Part shown: piece after piece, positions 27,601-40,381 of the stretch
Position numbering within the stretch: the first letter of the stretch is position 1
How the letters are laid out: every line of letters starts with the position of its first letter
Notes under the pieces: model-generated
The model's input: the letters and a program-made list of their open reading frames with translations, nothing else
The model's database searches: none
Told to the model about the DNA's origin: nothing
Origin: Rotaria macrura
Lineage: Eukaryota > Rotifera > Eurotatoria > Philodinida > Philodinidae
Direction of reading: 5' to 3'
DNA: 64,000 nt
Assembly: GCA_900239685.1 (NCBI GenBank)
Contig: OENT01000391.1
Coordinates: forward strand, 59,791-123,790
Position numbers and translations under genes: made by a program

Positions 27601-29585
27601 TGAAATAACTAGAGATGATATTTCATGGAATAATATTGAACGTCAACAAGGAGAAGTAATACAATTATTCTTTTAATCAAAATATTCGAGTAGAGACCTA
27701 AAGCAAACGATATTGAACTCGAAACACTTCATCGCTGAAAGAAAATTGGTTCTTTCATCAGACGTACCCTTAGTTATTGACAAGCAAAGTACGAGAGACA
27801 TTCATGCAAAAGTTTATGTTTTTCTCGAGCTTCGTAGTCTAATAGATCGTACGAACTAGAAAAATTTGTGTCAAAACAACTTTTTCATTGTAAATCTAAG
27901 TATTTGAAGCCAAAAAAAATCTTAAATTTAGTTTTTTATTTTGCAAAATTTGTCTGCCAGTGAATAGAACTAAAACGTTTAGTTTTCAACTCTATTACAA
28001 AACTTCATTTGAACATAGCTAATGCAAGTGTATCCTGAACGAGTACAATTGACCGGTGAGTGAACCACAATATCGTACCAATAATTGCTAAACTTTGAAT
28101 TTGCTGAAGTAAAAAAACAAATGAATTTTTGTTCATGATCTGATCAACAAAGCTTTATGATAAGAGAACAATCGAAGGAAAACTAATGTCTGTTCTTAAA
28201 TAAGTATAATGATGATCGTGCTCTTGTTGTTAATATTGACTACCTGAAATTTTCATTACTTCAAGAGACATACTTGTCATGTAAAAAGATAGAATTGAAA
28301 TTGTTCGTGTAAGATACAATTTTCTTTGTAAACACTTCAAACTAGTGAGAAGCAACTGTATTGGAAAAACAATACTCCTCTACTTTTTCAAGTCTAATTT
28401 CGATTCGATTCAGAATGAGAAGTAGAACTAGTAATAAGTGGCAACAGCTATATTCAATCTCAATTTAGTTTGAAGAAAACACTTTGCCTTTTACTGGTCT
28501 GAATTCAAGAAATAGTTAGTTCCACTGTCGAGATGATTGCGCTCCTGCCAGGTCAACATGACTTTGTGAGCATTTATCATTAAAAGTAGAATGATGAATA
28601 GGCATCGAAGTTCAACATAATCGAAGTAATTAGATAATGACCAATTTACATCCTAGGAGCTATCTCAAAAATGAACAAGTAATAATTTACTGCATCTCGC
28701 ACAAACCATTAGATCATTTATTTTAAGATCTACAGGTTTTGTCATTATAGACACATAATAACTTTATAATGTCTTTGAAATAGAAGATGAATCGAATCTG
28801 GATGATGTAAGAACGCATCTACTGAATATTTATGCTCGACTAAATCAAGAAGTGCCGATCATAAACGCACGGGAGAAACTTTGAAGTCATAGCAAAATGA
28901 AAAATAGAACAGGCATTAATAATGCTTATTTTGTCACTTGTTATAGACAGTTTGTTTGTAGCTGAAGAATGATTCTTACATGTTTTTTCTCGTTTCAAAG
29001 GGATCTGAATCAGCTAGTACCGATTATCAGCCAACCGATGTAGCTGTTAAAACCTTGGAAAATGTTCTGTTTGGTAATTCGAACGCCAATCATTCGTCAT
29101 CATCAAACGTGGATAAACCTCGTCATATTCTTTTTGAAGATGTTGAATTAGAACGTCAACGTATTGAAGAAGAACTTAATAAGACGAAGTATCGTTTACT
29201 TAATACAACTGAACTTCTCAATGAATCAGAATTAAATAATGTACGTTTAAGTGAACAAGTATCACTACTTAAAGATGAAATACGTCGTATCGAACGTAAT
29301 ATGGATCGTGCTGAATCCATATCGAATTTAGAATATCTAAAAAATATCATTTTAAAGTTTTTCATACTAAAATCTACTCATGAACGTTTACAAACTATAC
29401 CTGTGCTTGTGACAATGCTTAAATTGAGTCCCGATGAACAAGCTAAACTTGTTCGTGTCGCACAACAAACAACATCTGTTATTGACACTCCATTGAATAG
29501 TGAATCCAATCTACAACCAGGCACGAATAGTACTAATTCAAATTCTTCATCTGCTTCGTGGTCGTCTTATTTAAATATGTGGTGA
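18649..29585 (+). CDS. GCC2: GCC2/GCC185-like golgin, long coiled coil with C-terminal GRIP domain
   Basis: Seventeen phase-consistent exons: 18649-18702, 18775-18900, 18957-19061, 19114-19197, 19259-21958, 22727-22970, 23030-23565, 23628-23762, 25134-25367, 25429-25885, 25940-26042, 26094-26127, 26891-27018, 27076-27199, 27263-27376, 27434-27655, 29001-29585; 1994 aa. Residues 19-48 (LESMPHDELIKLVKSQ and following) match the conserved N-terminus of GCC2. The middle is almost all coiled coil. The KMKVLLSRLKKEL segment, the NYK/IRAQSVLKQQQ segment and the final part follow the GCC2 order. The GRIP domain lies at about residues 1908-1955 (EYLKNIILKFF, LSPDEQAKL), and the protein ends SWSSYLNMW as GCC2 ends. 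GCC2 is a trans-Golgi tether; GRIP domains bind Arl/Arf-like GTPases through a conserved Tyr, seen here in EYLKN. It is longer than the human protein because of a 21-residue repeat array. The exon 2 donor (GTTTTA at 18901) is poor. AATAAA lies at 29639. Confidence 0.93.
19526..21463 (+). repeat. 31-copy, 63-bp (21-residue) tandem coding repeat in GCC2 exon 5
   Basis: The reading frame repeats a 21-residue unit, typically FDNDKQLMEEELNDLRSKLSS. I count 31 successive units; only units 1 (20 residues) and 3 (17 residues) depart from length 21, and the total of 646 residues fits exactly. Twenty-one residues equals three heptads, so copy number can change without disturbing the coiled-coil register. 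From 20708 to 21337 the units alternate between two types, giving a 126-bp (42-residue) higher-order repeat present five times and nearly identical in DNA. Confidence 0.95.
23763..25133 (+). other. 1371-nt intron 8 of the GCC2 gene
   Basis: It lies between exons ending at 23762 and starting at 25134, and is about 20 times longer than typical introns in this gene. It holds no supported exon. A block around 24220-24640 differs in texture from the rest and may be an inserted repeat, but no terminal repeats were found. GCC2 introns at 21959-22726, 26128-26890 and 27656-29000 are also long and without supported content. Confidence 0.6.
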
Positions 29586-29638
29586 TATGTTCTTTTTATA
29601 AATTTATGTGATAAAAGCGTTCTTGAAAAAGAACAAAC

Positions 29639-29644
29639 AATAAA
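29639..29644 (+). terminator. Polyadenylation signal of GCC2
   Basis: AATAAA lies 54 nt after the stop codon of the GCC2-like gene. Confidence 0.6.
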
Positions 29645-30858
29645 ACGAGACATGTTTTATTACTTTCGAATTAATTGTACTTTCTTTTCATTCTCTCTAT
29701 TCATTTCACTTGTTTCTTTTATTTCTATTATGTGCAAAAAAAAAAAAGAATCTCATCAATGTCTCTTGTTGCTTTCAGCTCACCCTAGCTTTTGTCTTCG
29801 ATCATTCTGCCAATATGAAGAAAAAAAGTTGACAAATGAATTTTTAAATGTATACACAAGGGCATTTAGTTAAACTATAGAGAAAGAATAACAATGCCAA
29901 ATCCATACAAAATAAAATAGAAAGAAATGAATATAATTAATTTTTCATTTGCACGTTAAAAAAAAACGAGATCTATCTTACATGAATGCTCTCGTTGAAC
30001 CTTCTTTAACTGTTTTTTCTCTTGACATGATAAGTATGAGATTCATTGTAAAACGACAACCGAGTTTTAATCGTCAACTCAACTGTTCATATGCAAAATT
30101 TGTTTTTCTTTTTCATTAATTTAATACTTACTCGTCAGGGAGATGTCAAGATTCATGCTTCTGGAAATCACTTCAATTAATGAAACCGATCTAGTGTAGA
30201 TGAACTATAAACCTATGCAAACTTGTGTTCTCATTTTCTCTGCTTTCTTAATGATATTAAAAGAAAAAAGCTAGAATGGAAATCTACATCATACAAGCTC
30301 TTCAGCATCGCAGAAAATCTGATAAAGAAATTAATAACTGTAGTAATAATCATCGCTGCAATCTGTTACGTTATGGTGTATTTAAATATATATATATATA
30401 TGTAAAGATATGTCATATGCGCTTTGTCTTTTGAAAGCGCGATGATTATTATGTATGCCGCAATATTACATTATGCTTTGTCATCTCGACTTCTAACAGT
30501 CATTGAATGTGACAATGCGGAGGCACTGTTGGAAACACTCATTCACAAAAGAATATGAGCACAAATAGGAAGAGAAGCGAAAAAGAACTAAGGAATAGAG
30601 AAAATGTAGCGTACGATGAATCGGTGTTTTCTTCCTTGTTCTTCTCACTCTCTCTTCTATGTGTTCCTCTTTTTAATGAAAATACCAGGAAAAGTAACAA
30701 TGTTCGACAGAATAGTCATCTTTTTTCAATGCTGATGAATATCATTATTAGTTTGACATTAAAAATCTCGAAACACATTTATTTTATTATCACAAACTAG
30801 TTTGCCTATTGCACGTTGTAAATAGGTTCATCGTTACGTATTAAATACGGGATCGACA
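29645..30858. other. Intergenic stretch between GCC2 and SPEN
   Basis: No gene is supported. It carries a poly-A/poly-T rich 3' flank and a TA-rich microsatellite near 30390-30403. The SPEN promoter should lie just upstream of 30859; no motif is recognisable. Confidence 0.5.
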
Positions 30859-33800
30859 ATGTCCGGTAAAGTTTCTCCCGAAAATACTCTATTGATATCG
30901 AGATCAAGTGAAACAACATGTTCACCTATATCAAATCTACTCAACACTGCAGCCACAGAAGAAAAACTTAAAAAATACTCTGGAAGGTATAGAAAATTGA
31001 TATTAATTTGAAAATAAATGAATAGTATTTTGTCTTTGTATGTTTTCGGATATACGTATTACATTCAAAGTGCATAGTGCAAGAAATACTCTTGAGAATA
31101 AGAGAACAATAATTATGAAAAGCGTCAAATTCTAGGTCGAACTTAACGTCAAGAATACTTCTACGAGTGTCTCCTATTATCTCACTTTAAAATTTTCTGA
31201 TTTTCATCGTTCTGTTGCACAGTAGAAAGAGTAGCAAAACAAATTAATGAATAGAAAAAGCAGCTCTCATATACTCTATGACCAAGATAACTAGTAGAAA
31301 TATATCTCTATCATTTATACATGCCTCTGGAAGATGGACACAGACATTATCAAATTCCAATCGAAGACTGACATTTTTTTTCGTTCTTTCTCATTTGAAA
31401 TATTCCTTAGAGATTACCAATGACTTAGTTATTGACAGGAAAGTCAAAATTTTTCGAGAAGACTAAGGAGATTGTTTTTTTTAATCTATAGAGCATATTG
31501 CAATATTCGTCATTTATGATAAAGATATCTATTTTCCTATGTTAGAGGTAATCAACTCCTATTGCTCATACATCTAATCTCTATGTTGTATTCATAGACG
31601 TTCTTTCTTTGTAGAATTTTGTAATTCTTGTGGATCTCCGACGAGAAATCTCAAGAAATTCATGAGTAGCAACATATGATCGAATGGAATATATGATTTT
31701 GTAAAATTTTGACTCTTAAAAAACATGATTTCATTGTATTATCGTCGGGAAAAAAAACCCATCTCATTATTAAAAGTGACAATACCCTTTAAAGATAATA
31801 GGAGTTGTGTTCGGCTTAAAATTATATCTTTAAAAATATCTTTTATGAAAGAAGCAGTATTCAACAAAACTCTTATCATGCTTTACTTGAGAACTGAGTA
31901 CTTTTCGACTTTGACCTGTGTCATCCTTGGTTTCTTTCCTTTTCTGCTACATTAAACAATAACATATGTCGATATTGCCTATGGAATATAGCAATATAAT
32001 GAGTTTTTCTCTCTTTCAATATTTCTATTCTAATAAAAACTTAATAGAATTTAGTAATCTATTACTACTTTATCGTGATATTCAATTTGCATAGATAAAA
32101 ATTGTGATTCGTTTACCTTAAATGTGAATGAAGCGTGAAAAAATTCTCATGAATTCTCTACAATATCATAGATATCAAGTTGTGCTTGTCAAACATGGTT
32201 CAGATTTATCTAAAAATAAACTAAATTGATTATCAATAGATATGTTTCTATTTGATTAGAAAAGCATCCATGCAATCTTCACGAGATCAACATGAAAATT
32301 CTTTCTATGAAGATAGGTATAGAAAATAAACATTTCATTTAATGTGAAAGAAGAAAAAGATCGATTTCTTTTCTTGTTTTTTCTTAATATTATTATTAAA
32401 AGTGTATTGTTTCAACATCATCATTCATCTACATCTAAAGTACAAACATATTCATCCAATGGAAATAATTTTAAAACGAAAACTTTAAAAGTTTATCCTT
32501 TACCATCGAAGATACCAAGTAATTATTTTTCTTCATGAGTTTGCTTCTATTATTTTTTTTCTCTATCTTTTCAAGAAGAATCATTACGTGAAATACTCCG
32601 AAATGTATTTGCAAATTTTAACAAATCATCCCGTGAATTAAATATTAAAATATTTCATGATTATGCATTATTAAGATTCGAAAAGTCCGAAGATGTTAAT
32701 AAAGCATTATTATTTATTGTAAACAAATCTATACATGGTATCAAATTGAAAGCTGAACCATATGAAAATTTCTCAACGAGTAAGTTTAGCGATAAGCAAA
32801 TTATTTGGTCTCTTCTATATTTTAAAATATTATTCATGCTGTACAATGAAAACATTCTTCGTATTCAGATTTCGATATGGATGAATATTCAGTGAAAGCT
32901 ACACGAACTTTATATGTTGGTAATCTACAATCTGATGTGTCATCCAATGACTTGCGTGAAATCTATTCAAAATATGGAGATATTATTGTAAGTATATTAA
33001 AAATAAGGAGCTTTTTGTTGATGCCAAAAGAATCTTTTGCTAGGACATTGAAATAAAACGTCAACAACAACCGTATCATTGTTTACAAACATTTGCTTTT
33101 ATTCAATATATCGATATCATGAGCGTGATTAAAGCAATGAAAGCTTGGAAATCAAAATTGATTGGTCATCATTTAATTAAGGTATTTGAAAAGGATAAAT
33201 TACAAAAATAGTATATCCCCATAAGATTTATTTTATAAATATGGTAAATTAAAGAATGTTTCTTCCATAGGTTATTGATACTCAATGGCTTTCAGACAAT
33301 GATGAAGAGAAATAAATATTTATTTAAATGATCTTTAATTAGACATGAACACAATACATTTCATTGTTAGTGTATAAATAAAATAGTTAATTAAGAAAGA
33401 CGCATGAAACGGAGTCCCCATCAGTTATTGAATCATGGCGATAGCGTCATCATGTATCTACATGCATCAATACAAGTTTGCAATATGTTAAATAACCTAA
33501 GATAGTTTTTATTATACACGCGTTCTATTCTTTTGCATATATATAAACTATAAAGTTTATGAATGAATTTCAAGAAAAAGATCTACCACTTGGAATCTGA
33601 TACTGGCATATAGGCATATTAATTAGCTTTAAGTGTAAGAGAAACCTAGTTGTATTTTAAGTAATCGTAAATTTCATCAACACAATTAAATGATTATAAT
33701 TAGTTACGCGTGGAGAATAGAAAATTCTATGTTATAAAATGCCAAGTAAAAATCAATCAGCTGGAATTTCATGTAAACATCTGTATTAAGATGACTAATA

Positions 33801-36800
33801 TGATTAAAAAATATAAGAGATACATAGATTAGTTGAGCAATCTTCTTTTTTTTTGTAATGATATTAATCTATCAGTCTTGATGGAAATATTTGATACAAC
33901 TAGAGTCCTACCATGATTCTAAAGGAAGATTTTTATCATAATAGATTGTCTATGAGATGTAGAGCGGATAATCACGAGTTCGAACATGTTTAATAGAAGT
34001 GTCATTTTTCCATGAAATAATTTATTAAAAATCTTTTATAAACTTTAATTGGTGAAGAACGCGCTCATAAATGATTATTCTTGAATCATGTATTCTGCCT
34101 TGAATGATTCCACGTTTTACTATAAATTTGAATTATGGTGTTCGCTAAATTTCTCTAGTCTTGTAGTTCATTTGCACTAAATTTAAGATCAGAGACTTCT
34201 CATGCTTTCGTTGTCATAGTAAATAATACTCTACTAAATTCCGAAGCTAAAATTTCCTCGTTGAACTTTATGTCGAAGAGAAGAACTTGAAATTCTAAAG
34301 GACATTATCCAACATAAAATCTTATCCATCCATGATTTGTTAACACTTTGAAAATCCTTTAACAATAGTCTCACTTAAGTTGTTCTCGGATTTTTTTGTT
34401 TTATAGCTAGGTTTTGGAAAAAATCAACCAACAAATGTTCTATGGCTTGATAATTTACCTGAAAATATGAAAGAGTCAAATCTACGTTCATTTCTTCATG
34501 ATGTGGCAAATCTTTCGTCGGACGAAGTTTTCGATATTTATATTGATTATCGAAATAGTCATCAAACTCATACGACTCAATGTTTAATCTACTTTATTGA
34601 TGTAATCACTGCACAACACGCAATTAATATGATCAGAGGAAAAAAATTTCAATCGAAACGTATTCAAATTGATTTTGCCAGTAAAATATTCATTACACGA
34701 TTTTCAGATCTTATTGATGAAATAAATCATACAAAGAAGTATGTTTTATCTATTTTAATTGTGTCATTTCATTAGTAAATTCATTCTAGCACTCAATTGA
34801 CAAGTCGATCTCATCAATCCGATCGATGGTATGAATGTTCAATTTAATTTTCGTTTACCTTTTTCTAATGATTTTTTCTTTATCTAGTCATCAGTCGAAA
34901 ATGCCTCATACCGAATCATTATTAACATGTAGTTTTAATAAAAGTATTTTACCTTAAGATAAGTAACTTTTATTTTTATTTTTCTCTTTTCAGCGTCACA
35001 TATCAGTGTACCGAAGCGTACTCAAACTCGACAACACGTATCTTCATCGTTGAATCATGATTCAATGTATCATAAGAAACTGATAAAATCTGTGACGGAT
35101 CAACATGTCAGTGCAGAACGTATTTTTGATTGGCTTCTAGAAACGCATCAGTCAAGTATAAATAGTGATGAACGAAACGAAGATGCTCAAGAAGAACAAA
35201 TACATGAGAATCAAATAGAATCGAAGGAGAAATCCCAGAAACTTTCAACTTCGAACACAAATTCTTGTCGTTTACATAAAAAAATCTCGCCAACAAAAAC
35301 CATTCCACTCGAACCAGACTCTTCATTTATTCAGTCAGATATACGTTTAAAAATTTATTCATCCGAATGTAATCAGCCGATCGATTCAATTCATCTACCG
35401 TTACCGAAATTCGCCCAGACTTTATCAAAACCATTAAATATTCAAAATAGACTCAATTCAAAATATCTGCCAGATCGACAAAAAAATATTTCAAATGGGA
35501 AAAATGAAGATTCATCACTACAGATAGAACTTGACGAACGAATAAGGATATTAGATGAACAAATAGATGAATTCAATCGAAATAGTTCATTGTTGTCACT
35601 AGCGATACCTTTGAAAACACAAAGCCAGACGACCTTCGCAATGCATACTCACTTGTTACCAATAGCTTCAATCGTTCAAGAAACCGCATCGTGTAGTTTT
35701 GTACCAACAACTATTTCTCATTCGTATGATTCAACATTGCCATTTCAAAATGACTCAGTTCTAGTGAATTCTAAATCAATGTAAGTATTTATTAGTAGAA
35801 CGAATAGATTTTGATAAGTATGGCAGAATTAATCATACAGTCAAAATTCTCGAGTTCTATCTTTTGTGATACATTCGATTGACAATAGGTCAACTTCATT
35901 TCCTCTCTTCTGCACAATACTGCATTCAATTATGTTACAAAAATAATTAGTTGTTACATATATACATGTTGTTCTTCGAGTAGAAAAGTTCGATGATCGT
36001 CTCGACTACTGCAGAAAAAATATCTTTTTCATTGCACAATTTGCATTCTTTATGAAAAAAATCGAATACTATGGAAAATAAAAAAGAACAGACCGTTCAT
36101 GAAATTTGTTTCTCTTTCAATTAGTTGATTTGAGAAAAATACAAATTAATATGTTGTCTTCGTAGTTCTCATTGCAACATGCCTACTTCTCCAAACTATT
36201 ATTGAAAATGAAATAGCAGGAGAAAATTATTTCTGCTATGAATATATTCTCATTTACTTTTTATTGTTTTCAAGTTCAAAGTGATTTTCTAACGAGTTCA
36301 CTCAATCTATTCCATTACTAAAAAGAACGTTTTTAATAGTTCTACTTGAATAAAAAATAAAAAGTGCCGAAAAAAAAATGAAATCTCAAAATAATATTTC
36401 TAATCACGAACGAGATAACTTCGAAATTATTGTTTCTTTTTAGATCACCCACGACTTCACCTAGATGTAATAAAAAAACGAATGACACTCGTTCATCACC
36501 ATTATTCGATACAAATAATAATAATTCATCTGATATGGGTGTATCTATGAAATTTCTTGAAGAACTCGTTCCATCGACAAAAATGAAAAGTACTCAATTT
36601 TCGCTTGTACATGCTGCTATGGCTAGTGATGCCATTCCAGACTTGAATACATTCAATACTAAAAAAGAAGACCTAAATGATTTCACATCGTCAACTTTCC
36701 TCCCTACATCAAAACCAATCATTTCTAAATCACTATTATACCATCAGCCTTGTCATTTATCTCCATCAGCATCAAATAACACATGTAAACTAGCTCAGAA

Positions 36801-39800
36801 AGTGTTAACAGTTCCATCAGATGAATCAAACAATCTACAAATACAAACACTCGTAACAAAAAACGTGGATAGAAATAAAAATTACATGAAAACATCAGAA
36901 ATCGATTTAAAACAATCACGATCGATTGTAAAACATATTCAAGTAAAATCTGTCAAAAGTCTCGATCAAATCAACGAAGAATTAGTTGATCATTCGAATG
37001 GAACTCAACGATCAAATCATGTAAAAAATGTTAAGAAAAAACTTAAAAAATTAATCTCCGTACAACAAAAGTCAACATCCGTATTGAAAGATGCGATTCT
37101 AAAACGTAAAAAACAACATCAAACAAAGCGAACAAAGAACAAATGTTTGACAACAGTTCAGCATAATTTATCAAACAAATCGTCAATGTCAAGTATCAAT
37201 GATAAAAGGAATGAAAAAATATTATTAATAAAATCTGATCATAAGAAGAAAAATGTGAACCAATCTATGAATGATGTAACACAAGTAAAACTAAAATTAA
37301 AACAAACTGTATCGATGTACGATCGAATTAAAAATCGATCAAGACAAGAGCGCATTTCAAAGAGGTATGTCGTATTTTAGTTGTTTACTCGACAAAGAAA
37401 TTTTTTCAAACTGTGATATTCACACCCGTATATAAGGCAATGTAATTACATCTAGAGCTAGACACAATCACAGATGTCAGAATATTATTAACAATCAAAC
37501 TTTTTTCTTGTGTAACAAGAAACTGCTAGCTGTAAGGTTTTCAAGTATCATTAGTCTTATGAAAACTACGTATTTCAACATGAATCAATATATTATGTAT
37601 ATATTATATTTCAATAGTTTATTAACAACAACAGATGGCCGAAGTATATCTGAAGAAGACAGTGATGCTAAAGTTCGAATAACAAAGATAAAAAGTTTAA
37701 AACGACACGTAATAAGAAAAATCTTTAATATTTTTCATTAAAATCATATTTTGTTTTTGTTGTTTGATTAGAGTATTATTATGGATTCATCTGACTCAGA
37801 AGATGACACATTAGCAAAGTCTAAAAATAAAAACGTTATCAAGTTTGACCGCAATATATTTGACAGTGAAGAAAAGGATCATAATAATGAAAATAGACTT
37901 AATCAATGCGATAATGAAGAATCAATTCTAAACAAGAACGCGGTTACTACAACGATGAAATCTCAACTAAGAAAGCGTTCATCAAAAGAGCATTCGAAAC
38001 ATCCTGTGAAGAAAATGAAATCGGAATTAAAAATCTTGTCATCGATTAATGTACCACAACCAATCACACCGGAAGCATCGTTAAATAAGACAACTGTTGA
38101 GAATATCTCATTAGATAAATCTGATACAACTTCGATGGATCATCATGATCAGTTAATGAATATAACATCGAATAGTGATGATCATCAATCTAGATCAATC
38201 ACAATTACAGAAGAAAAAATACTTTCGCCAACGATGTTAAAACGAGATGATGAGATACATAATCAACAAAGTAGTTTTCTTTCTTTTTGTATTCCATTTA
38301 ATTTCTATAATTGTTCGTTCAGCTAATTCAGCCGAGTCTAATAATCACCAAGAAATTAGATCGATTGCGTCGACGACCATCGTTGAAACTGAACTAGATA
38401 CTTTGATTGAACAACAGACTTTAACAGAAGAACTACATCCACCAACATCTGATGAGCCAATGAATAAAATTATAAAAGATTCTCTTGAAAATTCAACAAT
38501 TCAAAAAACTACCGAAAACCAACAAACTTTAGCGGAGACATCAAAAGAAGTTTCGATAGCAATCAATCTCGGTATTTATTATTCGATAGTATGCTTCTGT
38601 TCTTGTTCGCAATTTCTCTTCTAGATGAAAATTCTGAAAGGAAACTAAACGCAATGAATGATTTTCTTTGGGATGATACTAATTCATCCAACACACTAAA
38701 TAATCACCAGACAGCTGTTACAGATCCATCAGCAATAATGGCACGTAATACTTCTTGGAATACAGGAAGACCTTCTTCTGGTTCATCAGCAATAACTAAT
38801 GAAACATTAAATCTGTTCGATTCTACATCAAAAACCAATCGTAAAAATATACCGACACCAATTCATCTATTTCCACAACCGAATACACCAGATAGTAATA
38901 TATTTATGTCTCATCACCAATTTTATTCACATCCACTAGTTGTACCATTACCCCCACCATCATCAAGTGATAATAATTCTGCAGAAAACGTGCATAAAAT
39001 TTAATTTTTTACGGATGATTCTATTTTAGACTCACCACCATTATCGATACGTACACGATCAACAAGTAGCTCAAGTAGTATTATGACTAATTCTTGTTAT
39101 GGTATGAATATATCTATACCACAATCTTGCTACGATCTAGAATCAAGAAGGTAAACCTTAATTTTTGCTGCCTCGTCTACATGAAATGCAGACAGAGCCA
39201 ACTTATTGTTTTCGAATAGGTTAGTTGCCATGGTAAATTCTTCTACTGCTTCTAGAAGCATGAGTGAGAATTCAAGTCAATCACTCGTTCTCAGTAACTG
39301 AATATCATTTTTCCGCGAAGGAAAGAATTTGGCAACAGTTCGGAGATATAAGATGATAACTAACCACGAATTGTTTCCTTATATGGCAATTACTGATTCT
39401 GATTCATTATCTCTCCTTTGTCAGCTCAGTCATCATAGCTATATACTTTTATCATGACTTACTATAATGAACAAAGTATGATTTCATATTGAATATTTCT
39501 TTTCCATGAAATATCAATAAACATAAAACTTAAATACAAAATTTTATTTTATTTTTTTCAAAAAATCTGATCCGGATAGAGACTGTTGATTTCTATTAGA
39601 TATTTCTGCGTTTTTTAGAAGTTCTGCGACGAATTCTTCAACGAGATCATCATTCGATTATTCAGCATGTAATAATTTCATTAATCAACAACAATTTCTC
39701 GAATCAGGTATGTGCAATACGTTGAGAAGAATTCGATTAGGATACACTATTCTAGATGCAATGGGTTCATTTCGAACTCTATCAGAACTTTTTAATTATT

Positions 39801-40381
39801 CACTACCAACTCAGCCATTGCTAAATTCATTAACAAATGAATTTTTTCATGTGAATGATTTTCAATCGCATGATCCATATGATATTCATTGGGAAGGATA
39901 TATCATATTGAAAATTCATCAAGCCTACATAAAAACTCAACTTATAGCTGGTAATCCTCAAATAGCACGTATATCAATTAACTATTGGAATTCTGATATG
40001 CATCATCATTTACGTATATCACAACGTATGCGTTTAGAACAACGACAACTCGATGGTGTACAGAAACGCATGGAAGTCGATAGTGATTACTGTATATTGA
40101 TTGCTGAACCCAATGGTGCAACTCCAGATGAAATACGTCTCGAACAGAATTGTCTACACACTGGTGTCATCCAATATTTACATGAAAAAAAAGCCGCTGG
40201 AATTCTCAATATTTCAATGCCCGGTGCATTACAACCAGCTTATGTCGTACATATATTTCCACCATGTCAATTCACGTCTGATATATTACAAAAACGTGCT
40301 CCAGATGCTTATCGTTGTGTTGTTCAGAATAAAATTGAAAAAATCTATCTACTATTTATTATAACAAGTACAGCTCAATAG
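30859..40381 (+). CDS. SPEN: SPEN (split ends) family protein: three RRMs and C-terminal SPOC domain
   Basis: Phase-consistent exons: 30859-30986, 32260-32316, 32403-32518, 32576-32779, 32869-32987, 33044-33181, 34407-34738, 34790-34828, 34888-34943, 34994-35780, 36444-37364, 37618-37708, 37772-38270, 38323-38571, 38625-38966, 39030-39150, 39619-40381 (TAG); 1653 aa. RRM1 is at about 88-166 (LKVYPLPSKIP), RRM2 at about 179-258 (RTLYVGNL, FAFIQYIDI, IKLGFGK) and RRM3 at about 262-345 (NVLWLDNLPENM). A long Ser/Thr/Asn-rich basic middle follows. The SPOC domain is at about 1490-1640 (WEGYIILKIHQAY, ISQRMRLEQRQLDGV, DYCILIAEPNG, QPAYVVHIFPPCQF). Family members are nuclear: RRMs bind RNA and SPOC recruits corepressor and RNA-processing partners. 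Against mammalian SPEN it is short, nearer in size to RBM15-to-SPEN intermediates. The first two exons and the exon-3 acceptor (32402) are the least certain. Two alternative last exons are listed separately. Confidence 0.92.
33271..33315 (+). other. Alternative terminal exon A of SPEN (after RRM2)
   Basis: The exon at 33044-33181 can splice in phase 0 to 33271, after a CCATAG acceptor, giving VIDTQWLSDNDEEK and a TAA at 33313. AATAAA follows at 33377. The result would be a 268-residue protein with RRM1 and most of RRM2 only. The alternative, splicing over 1225 nt to 34407, completes RRM2 and adds RRM3. Predicted from sequence only. Confidence 0.55.
39220..39301 (+). other. Alternative terminal exon B of SPEN (no SPOC domain)
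   Basis: The exon ending at 39150 leaves two bases of a codon, and both downstream acceptors fit. Position 39220 (after CGAATAG) gives 27 further codons ending VLSN and TGA at 39299, with AATAAA at 39516. Position 39619 gives the SPOC exon. Use of exon B would yield about 1426 residues without SPOC. Confidence 0.55.

Noticed and set aside
39702-39735. Possible 34-nt GT-AG intron before the SPOC domain
   Set aside because: The reading frame is open across it and the length is below most introns here, so retaining it is simpler. RNA data could change this.
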